64,000 bases of DNA from Argopecten irradians (taxonomy: Eukaryota > Mollusca > Bivalvia > Pectinida > Pectinidae): positions 40,473,604 through 40,537,603 of the forward strand of contig NC_091142.1 in the NCBI RefSeq assembly GCF_041381155.1, written 5' to 3'. Shown piece by piece: positions 1-10,914 of the stretch. The notes under the pieces were generated by a model. That model was given only the letters and a program-made list of their open reading frames with translations, did not search any database and was not told the origin of the DNA. The first letter of the stretch is position 1, and every line of letters starts with the position of its first letter. The translations under genes were made by a program, and so were the position numbers.

Positions 1-490
1 TTAATATCCAATGAAAAGTTACATAATATAAGACCACGATCGAGAGCATCGTGGGTAGCGATAGGCCAAGGACGTCTCCTTGCAGGCGGTATATGGGATT
101 TGCAAATTAATTAGTCTTGATGAAATAAATGATTATTCTAATTACTGGTTTATGTAAATATTGAATGTACTTGCAATATTTCCGACGTTGGACATTTTTA
201 TTTTGCTATAATTAATATGAGGTGAGATGAGGAGGTTTTGCCAAGTCGTCTCGGTTTTCCCTGTCGACACCAAAATAAAACTTGTATTGTAAGACAGTGA
301 CCGTGTATACTGTTTATCCTGCAACATTTCCATTATACATACAGAAGATGGTGTTCAAAACGAAAACAAATTGCCTATTATTTACACAATATCGCTCAAA
401 GCGAAATGCTTCTTTGACGATCAAGAAAAGATGCATTCACTAAACGGAATGAGTGTGTACTCCTTTTTACTACCATGGGAAATATGTAAG

Positions 491-572
491 CGACGTCATT
501 CCGATGATTGTGACGTCACTGTTTGGCGGGACTGACCGCCGTTTTCATTCACTCCTACTAAAAGTGACGTCA
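491..572. promoter_or_regulatory. CRE / E2F-like site cluster, possible promoter
   Basis: Two perfect TGACGTCA palindromes lie at 511-518 and 565-572, with a CGACGTCA variant at 491-498. Between them, at 522-531, is TTTGGCGGGA, a good match to the E2F consensus. CRE and E2F sites are typical of promoter-proximal DNA in animals, so this may be the promoter of a gene running out of the window to the left or of an unseen gene to the right. No coding exon could be tied to it. A strong donor-like GTAAGTAAG follows a short ATG frame at about 974-1002, but this is too little to call an exon. Confidence 0.35.
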
Positions 573-593
573 CTGGAATGTTCGAGATCAAGT

Positions 594-682
594 AGACTGG
601 TTCCCTTCCTTAGTTCTCTACTCTCCGCCAGGCTGCGCTCCGCTCACTAGCAAGGGAGGTAACTGAGGCGGGAACCAGTCTA
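594..682. mobile_element. 89-bp foldback MITE with 10-bp target duplication
   Basis: The element starts AGACTGGTTCCC and ends GGGAACCAGTCTA, giving 12-bp terminal inverted repeats. It is flanked by the exact direct repeat GAGATCAAGT at 584-593 and 683-692. The centre is GC-rich and has no reading frame of note. A target duplication of 8-10 bp points to a hAT- or Mutator-mobilised non-autonomous element (inference). The perfect flanks suggest a fairly recent insertion. Confidence 0.75.
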
Positions 683-1135
683 GAGATCAAGTCATCAAAT
701 TTAGAAATTGAATCAAACGAAAGAAATCAAACATTTATTTACTGATATCGTATCTTTTTTCATATAACAACTATTACAGGAATTTCTTATTATCCGGTAT
801 CGAGTTCTGTGCCTGACTTATGTCGATATAAGTGCTGAAAATACATTGTTTCTTTATATTGTTCCGCTTGTTTTGTTGACTTTAAGTTCGTGAAATGATT
901 TTAACCCGTGAAGGGTGTCAGAACGTTTGATTTCAACGGGAATAAACACAGTAGTGATAAAGACCTTTCAAGTATGACAACAGTGAGTTTTCTCCAAAAG
1001 TAAGTAAGTTACACTACATTAATATTGCTAGTGGAACACTTAAAAAGTCGTTCTGATTTCAGAACAATTGGAATTATGAAAATATCTCTTACAGTTTTTT
1101 ATTCGTTGTTGTCATAAAATTTTGCCAGTAAATAA

Positions 1136-3195
1136 ACAAGAGGCCCAGGAGGGCCTGTATCGCTCACCTGTTTTTTTGTTAGTAATTATCACAAGAATCT
1201 GAACAATTAGAAAAATAAGCAAAATTGACTCCCAAAATTTAATTTTGATCACAACCATGCAATGATGCTATTAATACCATACAAATATGCTATCCAATAC
1301 ATAGGTTCAAAGTAATTTATATGAAAATAGTAGCCTAATTGACCTTTTTGACCTCGCATCTATTGCCGTTTAAGGCCCCGGGGGTCAGCTCCTATCATTT
1401 GTACAATTTCAAATCCCAGAACCCAGATTAAGGATGCTACCATTGCATATATAAGTGTTCTGCCATTTCTTGAGTTGTGCAGAGAAGAAGTCGTTTTATA
1501 TGGAAAAGTAGCTACAAATTGATCCCTTTTGACCCAACCCTTCTGGCTCCAGGGGAGGGGGGGGGGGTGGGGTCAGCCCATCATTTGCGAAAATTTTGAA
1601 TCCAAAACCCATTTAAGGATGTGAAAAGCGTAAACCATGCATTATAGAGCGCAATTATCATGTTAATCTCGATGAAGTCGCGAAGAAGAAAAGAAGTCGT
1701 AGGATATATGGAGAATTGACCAGATTTTTGAATCTGTTCATGCCCACTCATGGCCATCCCGGGGGTCTGACTCCTTATTGTTTAGTTCAATGTAGAGATC
1801 CCACAGGTCAGATATATCAAGGAATGACTAACCATATGACATTAGATAGAGGAAGTTATAGATCCAGATGCTGTAGATTGCAGAGAAGAAAGAGAGTCTT
1901 ATGTGGTTGAAAGTAAGCCAATATGAGATATCCCTTGTTGACCCCGCCCTCTCATGCCCCCCCGGGGTCCAGCCCTATCAATTTGCACAATTTTGAAACC
2001 CACACATTAAATGGATGCAAACCATTGCATAATGTAGGTCCTTAGATACCATTCTGTCTTGAGCTTGCAGAGAACGGAAGTTCATTAGAGATTATGAGAA
2101 AGATAGCCAAAATGACACATTTTCGCACCCCCCTGCACTATACAAGATCCCTGGGGAGGGGTTCAGCACCCAGAATCATTTGCCGACAATTTATGAATCT
2201 CCCCACCGAGATAAGGATGCTACCATATGTATTATGGGGTGCACATACAATAACTTAGTTTCAGAGAGAAGATGAAAGTACGTTAAATTTAATTGCAGAA
2301 TGTATAGTCCTAAAATTGGCACCTGTTTTGTTTAGGTGACCCTGTACGCCCTACAGGCACCACTGGGGTGGTCCACACCCATATCATATAGGTTGTACAT
2401 AGTTTGAGAATCTCCCACCCTATGAGGATGGTTATCAAGTTGCATTTATGGACGTGTGTATCCCAATGCTTGAGGTTTCAGAGAAGAAAAGCTCCGTTAT
2501 ATATATGGAAAATTAGATCCGTAATTGAGTGCTGCTTATTTGACCCCGACCCTCCTCCCCTATCAGCCCTCCCCGAGGGAGTCGAGTGTCCCCATTCATT
2601 AGGTATGAATTTTGAAATCTCCTGCCCTTAGTGGACGTATAGACTACAATTTGCAGATTATGAGTAGCTATCTCAAATGCTTAGTGTCAGGAGAAGAAGA
2701 GTCTGATTTAAATGGAAGAGAATGAGACCAAATTGACCCCATTGACCCCCGATACCTCAGGACCCCCGAGAGGGTCAGCCCATCATTTGAGTACTCAATT
2801 TTGAATCCCCACCCTATAAGAGGATGACTACCATTGTATTATGGGTGCTATACCCATGCTTGTAGAGTCTAGAGATAGAGAAGTCGATTCTTAAAGTATG
2901 GAAAGTAGCTCTATGAAATTAGACCAGTTTTGGCCTCCCGCCTCTATCAGAGCCCCCGGGGGGTCAGAACCCCTCATATGAGTTTGGTTACAATTTTCAC
3001 GTTAGTAGTCCCATGAGAAGGATGACTACAGAAAGTCAACTTGTTTATTGAAAATCCAGAACCTGCGGTTATGAGAAGAGAAGTCGATTAGAGTTGGACG
3101 GAATGACGGATGACGGACGCAGGACGACGGACGACGGACGCTGGACGCTGCGGTATCCCATAAGCTCACCTCGGTCCTTTGGACCAGGTGAGCTA
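1136..3195 (+). mobile_element. hairpin-ended tandem-core element A
   Basis: It starts at ACAAGAGGCCC. A 5' palindrome (AGGCCC-AGGA-GGGCCT, 1141-1156) is followed by the 9-nt key GCTCACCTG at 1162-1170. The core is about eight or nine diverged tandem units of about 200 bp, each carrying the same run of motifs: a TTGACC block, CCCCGGGGGTCAG, CATTTG, GGATGCTACCATTG and AGAGAAGAAGTCG. A linker rich in GACGGACG follows (about 3097-3150). The end is a hairpin at 3163-3194, AGCTCACC..GGTCC-TTT-GGACC..GGTGAGCT, whose 3' arm is the reverse complement of the key. There is no coding capacity. Elements B and C share this architecture. Confidence 0.7.
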
Positions 3196-4995
3196 ATAAG
3201 AACTGTGATGATTTTCAGCTCTTAAATTAAAATGGAACTTTTTTTAATTTCTTTATCTCATTGAAAATTATGTAACCCCCATCCGGTTCCATTATGGAAA
3301 AATGAAAAACTGACCTATTCAAATATTTGATCGAATAGAAACTTCAATCTCACTTTATAAAGAGCGCTCCATTATTGTGGTAATATCTGCCAAAGGATTT
3401 TGCAATCTGATTAGTCACAAAATAGATAATCACATTTTTGATATTTCAACTTAAGGACTTTGCCAGTTAGAGAAGTTTAGTCGAATTGGCAATAAATGAG
3501 GATTTGATCGACCTCACGTCCTTTATATTTGGGGATATCTTGATATTATAGTTATCTCTTTTAGGTGAGAATAGCCTACACAGAATCTGAATTAATAACT
3601 ATCTAAACACTTGAGACGGTACTTACTGAATAATTCTTGAATAAAAAAGACATATTATTCAATTTGGACTTCAAGATATCCTTTGAAAAGGCCAAAAGAC
3701 CAACTTTGAGCAACCATTTTATCTCAGGTAGTGAAAGTAACATGTTTTACTATTAAAGCATTTAATCAACAAGTTTTATTTCAAAAGATCCAACCAAAAT
3801 GAGCATCAATGGTATTGTTGATAATAACATTTTTTATCTTAACAACCAAACAAAAGCATGTATGGCTGTTACAAGGACATCATCATGCAATTTTCATTTT
3901 GTAGTTTTTTTCCTGTGTTGATTTCAACTTATGGTTTAAGCAATCTGTGCTGTCCTTATAACTTTCTTGCCATACAGTAATTTTCTAGTATCTCATGATA
4001 ACCCTGTAAGTTTATATTTGGCTATAAAGTTGGCAAATTATGCAAATATCCCTGTTTTCCTGATTTATTTTGGGTCAAGAAAAACACATTCCCAAATTTT
4101 TGTTTGTGGTGACTTCTTTTCTTTTGTAAAACAAAGTCAGATCTGTATGAAAAACAAAGAAAAAAATTCTGTAGCAATTATTTTAGGGTAACACCCTATC
4201 TTTAGTAACTGAACTAATAATGTGCGTTGTGGATGGAGTCAATAGATACCTGTGTTATTTAGGCCTTTCACATTTAAAGAAATGTTGTTGGAAGATATAT
4301 CTGACCTCTCTATAATGAACTTCTTTTACTGAGGATGAGCATGCCAAGCCAACGGCTAATCTACCGCATGGTCCTCTGTGACCCTGAAAGTAGGAAAGCC
4401 CTTCATTACTAATAGGTACGTCAGTTACAGAAAAGAAGTCATTTAAAGAATTACATATTCAAAATGTGGCTTATTTGACCTCAGTGACACCTTGAGTGAA
4501 GGTCAATTCCATTTCTTTGAACAAGCTTGGTAGCTTTTTATCCCCGCATGCTAAAGGCCAAATATGAGTACCCTGGTTGTTCAGTTTTTAAGAAAAAGTT
4601 GTTTGAATAGAAAAGTTTAAAAACAGTGTACAACGACAAATTAAGCCCTATTTCTATACCTCATTTAAGCCAGATGACCTATTATACAGAGACAGTGAGT
4701 GGCACTTTACTTCAAATCGTAAACCGTTATTGGATTCTTTTGATGTCCATCAAATGTTAAACTAACTGTCTCACCTGTTACTGCAAACAATGCCTTCAGG
4801 TTTGTTAAGACAAAGTCAAAGAGAGGATATGACGACAGGAATAGTAAACTGCTGCAAGTTTTAAGAAGGTGAAAGCGATCCTAGATCTTTTGACAGTCAT
4901 TCCTTCAGGAGTGGGCTAGTTCATATGGAATATTGAATGAAGATATACACCTCCTGGGCATATGGTCTAATGACTGCTTCAAATGTTATATTCAT
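3196..4995. other. no gene seen; decayed repeat
   Basis: No convincing coding exon was found on either strand. About 4390-4650 is a decayed fragment related to the core of the 8.6-9.7 kb element: it has the 'GTCATTTAAAGA', 'GAAGGTCAA', 'TTGAACAAGCTTGGTAGC' and 'GCATGCTAAAGGCC' blocks in the same order. The remainder is AT-rich and unremarkable. Confidence 0.5.
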
Positions 4996-4999
4996 TTAA

Positions 5000-6649
5000 A
5001 GGCCCACTACGTTTCCGAAACCGGCTTTAAATTTTTAAAATGGGAATGTAAAACGAGATTAATTATTTCGTAGAGTCGCAAAAGTTACTAATTTACTGTT
5101 AATACTACACGTATTATCACCTTCTGAACAATTTGATTAAAAGGAATAAAATGTTAATTTTCATAGCTCGGGTCGACTTATGTTTTCCGCCGTCGTCCTA
5201 AATACCGCGCAGTAGCTATATATAGTTGACTATCACTGCGCCAGACAAAAACAGCGAAATGACTCTCCAGTGTTATCATATATTGCACTGGTAATCTTGC
5301 ATACGTTTGGTGTTGTAACCTCATCTTAGGCCATCGGTATATATTTTCTGATGTTATTGATGTTTTTGCTCCGGAAAGGTATTGGGCCTTTAAATCAAGA
5401 TACCTGGTAGAAACCTTTAAGCCCTTACCACATCCTTGAAAAAAAAAAGAAAATCTTGGGAAAAACATTAACATCAGACAAGAGATCCCAGAGGGATCTT
5501 GGTGCCCACCATAGAATGATCTATGTCTGACAATGGAAAGAAGGATCTTTTCCCTGCTTTTCAAACTTTTTCAAATATACAACATATGATATTTAAGACA
5601 AATCGCTTTATTGTTCTCTGAGAATCAGCGGTGAAATCCAAGATGGCGACAGGTTGGCCATCTTGTTGACCAATCAGTCCCAAAGGTACTATGCACAACT
5701 AAAGCCCAAGGGGAAACTATGCATGAAATATGAGAAATACCCTTCAGTAATTGCAGACAAATAGCGATAACTATCCAAATACAAGATGGCTGCCTGGCGG
5801 CCATCTTGTTGACCGATAAGTCTAAAAATGCAATATGCATAACTAGGGTCATAGGGGAACATACATATGACATTTGAGAAACAACCCTTCAGTACTTTCT
5901 GAGAAATAGCGGTAACAACTTTAACTATCAAAATCCAAGATGGCCACCGGTCGGCTATCTTGTTGACCGATCTTTCTCAAAACGTGATATGCACAACCTG
6001 GGTCCTAGGGGAAACATACATATGAAATTTGATAAAGATCCCTTCAGTACTTTCTGAGAAATAGCGGTAACAATTTTAACTATCAAAATCCAAGATGGCC
6101 GCCAGTCGCCCATCTTGTTGAGCGATCTTTCTCAAAATGTGATATGCACAACCTGGGTCCTAGGGGAAACATACATATGAAATTTGAGAAAGATCCCTTC
6201 AGTACTTTCTGAGAAATAGCGGTAACAAACTTTAACTATCAAAATCCAAGATGGCCGCTGTTCGGCCATCTTGTTGAGCGATCGGTCCCAAAATGCAATA
6301 TGCACAGCTAGGGTCCTAGGGGAACCTACATATAAAATTTGAGAAAGATCCCTTCAGTGCTTTCTGAGAAATAGCGGTAACAAGAATTGTTAATGGACGG
6401 ACAGACGGACGGACGGACCACGGACGAAAGGCAATTTGAATAGCCCACCATCTGATAATGGTGGGCTAAAAATGTGTATTGATAGCCTAAAATGATGTAA
6501 TCAAATAAATGCAAGATCCCCTCTGTAATGTATGCTAACAGTGAAATTCATTGCGCTGTTTTGCCATGTGGCACAGTGACAGTGATATTAATCTTGTTTT
6601 AAATTTCCATTTTAAAAATTAAAAGCTGTTTCTGTAAGGTAGTGGGCCT
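5000..6649. mobile_element. TTAA-flanked MITE carrying a nested insertion
   Basis: The left end starts AGGCCCACTAC at 5000. The right end is its inverted copy, GTAGTGGGCCT ending at 6649. Similarity continues inward for about 60-70 bp (the GAAAC, TTTTTAAAATGG and AAAACGAGATTAAT blocks on the left all recur inverted on the right). TTAA lies immediately outside both ends (4996-4999 and 6650-6653). A TTAA target duplication is the signature of piggyBac-type transposition (established), so this is probably a non-autonomous piggyBac-like element. Element C (5478-6468) sits inside it; without that insert the MITE is about 660 bp. Confidence 0.7.
5478..6468 (+). mobile_element. hairpin-ended tandem-core element C
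   Basis: The 5' end is ACAAGAGATCCC with a palindrome AGATCCC-AGA-GGGATCT, then the key GCCCACCAT at 5504-5512. The core (about 5630-6390) is five to six tandem units of about 120-150 bp containing AAATCCAAGATGGC, GGCCATCTTGTTGA and CCCTTCAGTACTTTCTGAGA. A linker of repeated GACGGACGG follows (about 6395-6425). The 3' hairpin at 6441-6468 is TAGCCCACCAT-CTGATA-ATGGTGGGCTA, and both arms carry the key. It has the same plan as elements A and B but different key and stem sequences. Its position splits the TTAA MITE, so it inserted later. Confidence 0.7.
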
Positions 6650-6653
6650 TTAA

Positions 6654-7470
6654 TCAGTTAAATTTCCATTTCCTTTTCACCTGATAGCCCTTTCTGTGTT
6701 CAATTGAAAATTCCTAGAAAGCGAGTGGGTCTATCTCAAATTTCACATGAATGTTCCAAATTGTTTAAAGTTGTGCATACATGTATTCTATTTAAAGACA
6801 GATAGGAAAACAATGTGACTGACAGGGGCTATTTTTATTTTGATCATTGAAAATTGTAACTGCGTTTCCTCAGAAAGTACAGAAAGGATCTTTTTCAATT
6901 TTTTGTGCATGTTGCATTTCAGGATTGATTGAAAAACATCATGCCAGCTGACAGGAGGCAATGTTTTTGGATATACATTTGTAATTATACATTGTACATG
7001 TAGTACTGGTATTATAATATATCTTTGAAGTTTGATACCTTTCCTCACGAGGGTTTAGATGGATGCTTCCCAAATTCCATATGTAGTTTCAAAAAGTTTC
7101 TAGTTATGTATATTCTATTTCATGACAGATCAGAAAGCAACATTCTTAGGTAAATTACAGATAGCCATTTGAATTTTGATAATTGAAGCTGGTTGCCGAT
7201 ATTCAAATTTCTAAGAAAGTATTGCATGGATCTTTCTTAATTGCATGTAAGATCTCCTTTGTTGAACATTTTAAGATGGACAGGTTACTTTCTTAGATAT
7301 ACAGTCGTCTTGAATTTTGACAAAATTCATTTGAAATTTATTTGTGTAACTCGGATGTGCAGTTGGCCATCTTTCCTTTGATTGACATAAATGTATCAAT
7401 GATTAGTACCAACATTATTCTGGGATCTAAATTGTACATAAATGAATAACAATCAATAAGTAAAATCTAA
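6654..7470. repeat. degenerate long-period repeats
   Basis: Two diverged blocks, about 6720-6900 and 7070-7240, share the order 'CCAAATT', 'TATTCTATTT', 'GACAGAT', 'CATTTGAATTTTGAT / ATTTTGATCATTGAA' and 'CAGAAAGTA / AAGAAAGTA'. The period is about 300-330 bp. No gene is seen. These look like old repeat copies. The right part is probably the 3' flank of the minus-strand gene that ends at 7986. Confidence 0.35.
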
Positions 7471-7475
7471 GTAGT

Positions 7476-7481
7476 TTTATT
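7476..7481 (-). terminator. candidate poly(A) signal
   Basis: AATAAA on the minus strand lies about 500 bp downstream of the stop codon at 7986. It is the nearest clear signal for the minus-strand gene ending there. Inference only. Confidence 0.3.
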
Positions 7482-7985
7482 CACACATCACAGATGTATT
7501 TCATGTCTCAGTCACACAAATACACAACAGAACATTCACTCCAGCCTATCACATCACTCGTTTCTAACTCTTAATCCACACAGATTTTTAATAATCAGCG
7601 AGGCAAACCCATCTTCATTCCCATGGTAGATTTGGAATTAAATATTTAAGAAATATCCCTGCATTGCAACATATAGGATCCTGTTCATTGTAGAGATGAT
7701 GTCTCCTCGCAGCCACGTAAACTATACTCCCGATTATGATTGGGAAATATAGTAAGTTGTTTTACAGCTATGAACTGTAGTCATATTCCTCATCTGTTTG
7801 TAGTAGAGGTAGCAGCTAGCCTTATAGCTATCCTCAGTGGTCAAACTTCTCCAGTGCCTAGAGTTTATCACCAAATGTTACACAATTAATTGTCATATAC
7901 ATGTACATAGTTACACTCGTGAGAAGAATTACCACCGATGGTTCAATTAAAACATTTTTATGTGATGTAGTCTCTATCTATAATT

Positions 7986-9808
7986 TCATTCCCATTTTTT
8001 TGAAATGTTTAATTGTTCAAGGTGGCTTTCTATGGAATAGTGAGGTCGCTTCTCCAGCCATTTCACTTCATTCTGTTTCTTTATCTTTGTTAACCATTCT
8101 TCTCTATATCCTGCTTCCCTTAGTGCTTTAGCAGATCCATGTTCCTCCTCCTGAAAAGGTGCACCAAAAGTTTGGACATAGATTTGAATAGTTCTTAATA
8201 TCAATATTTGACAGAACATAATGTACCATACATAAATATAGATATATATATATATATATAAAAGAATAGTCAGCAGTTATTGTTTTTATTTCCATGTATG
8301 TAAATAGATATATTGATCTTTATATACAAAGAAATACATAATCATATATTTGCTGTATCAAATGTTTGCGTTTTCGTTCAAAATGCAAAATAAGCCAAAA
8401 TATGACCATGTTCAAAATATCCCACTTTAATGTATCAGTATAGATATCCTTGATTGGATCATAGTATTCATCTAATGACCAAATTTCATTAATTCAGTCA
8501 AGATTGACACTTTTTAGAGACAGAGAGTGTATGTAACAGGCAGCCATACTGACATGGACAAACTCAAATAGATATCCCAAAGTTCGACAAAAGCAGGTGA
8601 TAAAACAAGAGGCCCATGGGCCGTAATGATCATCTGACTATTAGCACAATACAACATAGTCGTTTAAAGATTTTAGTATTTGACCCCTGTGACCTTGAAT
8701 GAAGGTCAAGGTCATTCATTTGAACAAACTTGGAAGCTCTTCATCCCAGCATGTCACAGGCCCAATATCAGGTCTCTAGGCCTCCTAGTTTTTCTCAAAA
8801 GACATTTAAAGATTTTAACCTATTTTACCCCTGTGACCTTGAATGAAGGTCAAGGTCATTCATTTGAACATACTTGGTAGCCCTTCACCTCAGCATGCTA
8901 CAGGCCCGATATGAGTATCCTGGGCCTTCTAGTTCTTTGAAAGAAGTTGCTTTTTAAAGATTTTAGCCTTTTTGACCTCTGAGTCCTTGAATGCAGGTCA
9001 AGGTCATTCATTTGAACAAACTTGGTAGCCATTCATTCTAGCATGTTACAGGCCCAATATGAGTATCCTGGGCCTTTTGGTTCTTGAGAAGTTGTTTAAA
9101 GATTTAAGCCTATTTGACCCCTGTGAACTTCAATGAAGGTCAAGGTCATTCATTTCAACAAACTTGGTAGCCTTTCATCCCAGCATGTTACAGGACTAAT
9201 ATCAGGTCTCTAAGCCTCTTAGTTATTCACAAGAACTCATTTAAAGATTTTAGCCTAATTGACCCTGTGACCTTGAATGAAGATCAAGGTCATTCATTTG
9301 AACAAACTGGGAAACCCTTCATCCCAAAACAAACCTGGTAGTTCTTCATCTCAGAATGCTAAAAGCTCAGTACCCTGGGCATTCTGGTTCTCATTCTGGT
9401 TCTTGAGAAGAAGTTGTTTAAAAGATTTAAGCCTTTTTGACCCCTGTGACCTTTAATGAAGGTCAAGGTCATTCATTTTAACAAACTTGATAGCCCTTCA
9501 TCACAGCATGCTACAGGTCAAATACCAGTGCCCTGGGCCTTTCAGTTATTGAGAAGTCATTTGAATGAAAAGTTTACCCACAGCGCCAGTTGACGGCGCA
9601 CAACGACGGACGGTACATGATGACAATAGGTCATCCTGACCCTTTGGGTCAGATGACCTACAAATAATTACATGAATGTATCATTATTAAAGTTACCTGA
9701 GTAATATAAGGTTTGTTGAGCATTTCCATATTTCTTGCATTCTGTAGAATATTCTTCACAGCAGTTTTCTTGTGTGTGTTTTCAACTCTTCGTATTACTT
9801 TGTATTTC
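7986..9808 (-). CDS. unrecognised gene, last two exons (C-terminal 91 residues)
   Basis: Two minus-strand exons join in phase: 9808-9697 (acceptor CTGTTACAG, donor CAG|GTAACT) and 8150-7986 (acceptor CACCTTTTCAG, stop TGA at 7988-7986). The exon border is phase 0; the upstream border needs a phase-2 donor. The product begins KYKVIRRVENTHKK and ends LEQLNISKKWE. It is short, charged and probably helical, with an EEEHGSAKALREAGYREEWL stretch, as in many small mitochondrial or RNA-associated proteins, but I do not recognise the family. The intron (8151-9696) holds element B. Upstream exons were not found with confidence. A candidate at about 9911-9869 would fit the phase (GTAAGA donor) but would leave an intron of only about 60 bp. 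The gene lies head-to-head with MRPL44, so the two may share an upstream region. Confidence 0.6.
8605..9660 (+). mobile_element. hairpin-ended tandem-core element B
   Basis: The start is ACAAGAGGCCCATGGGCC, containing the perfect palindrome GGCCCATGGGCC. The key TCATCTGAC is at 8630-8638. The core is about six to seven tandem units of about 140-150 bp with 'TGACCCCTGTGACCTTGAATGA', 'GGTCAAGGTCATTCATTTGA', 'CTTGGTAGC' and 'AGCATGCTACAGGCC' blocks. A short GACGGCGCACAACGACGGACGG linker follows. The end is a hairpin at 9627-9660, TAGGTCAT..CTGACCC-TTT-GGGTCAG-ATGACCTA, whose 3' arm is the exact reverse complement of the key. It lies wholly inside the last intron of the minus-strand gene at 7986-9808. 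Confidence 0.75.
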
Positions 9809-10070
9809 CTGTAACAGACATTTTATTATACTGATTAATCTGTAACAGAATAACATAGTTCTTACCTCTTGATGAACATATATTTGAATGTGTGCATAGA
9901 AAAATATCTGAGCTAGTGATGTTTTGTTCAAGTGTCAAATTATTCATTCCGATATATATGTAAAAAAATGTAGGTGAACCCAACTTGATTTAATAAGTGC
10001 CCCGATAAGGAATTCCAATAGGGATAAAAATGAGTAAACATTTAGTGGAATTGTACATGGTCAATTATCC

Positions 10071-10210
10071 GTGGCCAGCACAGGTAGCTCAATGGGTAGA
10101 GGATATAGGTAGTACTCAGAGGTTGGTAAGACAGGAACACAACATCTACTGGGACAGGTGAGACGGGAACAGATCTGTCTGGCTCAATTACTCTTCTTGA
10201 AATCGGGTAT
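10071..10210 (+). mobile_element. decayed tRNA-headed SINE fragment
   Basis: The fragment starts GTGGCCAGCACAGGTAGCTC, followed by AATGGGTAGAG, which resembles a pol III A box (TRGCNNAGTNGG). The B-box region is no longer clear. The cloverleaf cannot be folded, so this is not a functional tRNA. Confidence 0.5.
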
Positions 10211-10423
10211 TTTTCTGCTCTGTGTGAATTGATCAATCTTGTCAAAAACATTTTATTACAGGTTAGACACAATGCAATGTCTCACAGAAGTCTCATCAAG
10301 CTAACCCTCTAACATTGTTGGAGTACTGTACTGAGTACTGTACTCCTACTGTCTTCTAATTGTAAGCTGAGCAGCTTCAATAAACTGCAAATAACGCCAT
10401 GAGAGTGATTAGAGATTAGAGAA

Positions 10424-10906
10424 TAGTGTTGGGAATCGGTTGAAATTTCATGGTCGATCATCAATTTTATTTAACCAATCAATGATCGATTAAATTCGTT
10501 TATTTTTTTTCCTTGGTGTATAAACAAGTCTCATATTAAAATTTCCTCCAAAGGCTTCCGATCCCAAGGCCTCTCTGTGCCGTCTTGTTTTCATGTTGCT
10601 TATTTTCTTCACAAATCATGCGTATCTGAACGTTTACATTACTATGTAGTGCTTATGTGCTCTTCAATTCGTCTAGATGCTTAAAATTTGAAATGATATG
10701 AGTGACAACCACACACAAGGGAATGATTTTAACAAGTTAGCTATGATATTTTTGCATGTTTTAGAGATCAGCTAACTTTATACTTTCGTTTATCATGGTG
10801 TCGGAAAATTCCAACAAACTCAATTTACAGATTTATTACTCGATTAATTGATCAAACACCTCAAACCAACGACATTCAACAAACTTGATTAATCCGAATA
10901 CCACTA
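10424..10906. mobile_element. hAT-type MITE, 483 bp
   Basis: The ends are TAGTGTTGGGAATCGG and, inverted, CCGAATACCACTA; TAGTG at the tips is typical of hAT elements. The flanks TTAGAGAA (10416-10423) and ATAGAGAA (10907-10914) match at 7 of 8 bases, as expected for an 8-bp hAT target duplication with one later change. The interior is AT-rich and has no transposase frame. Confidence 0.65.
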
Positions 10907-10914
10907 ATAGAGAA

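Noticed and set aside
974-1002. Short first coding exon (MTTVSFLQ) ending at GTAAGTAAG
   Set aside because: The donor is strong but only about nine codons are seen and no downstream exon in matching phase was found.
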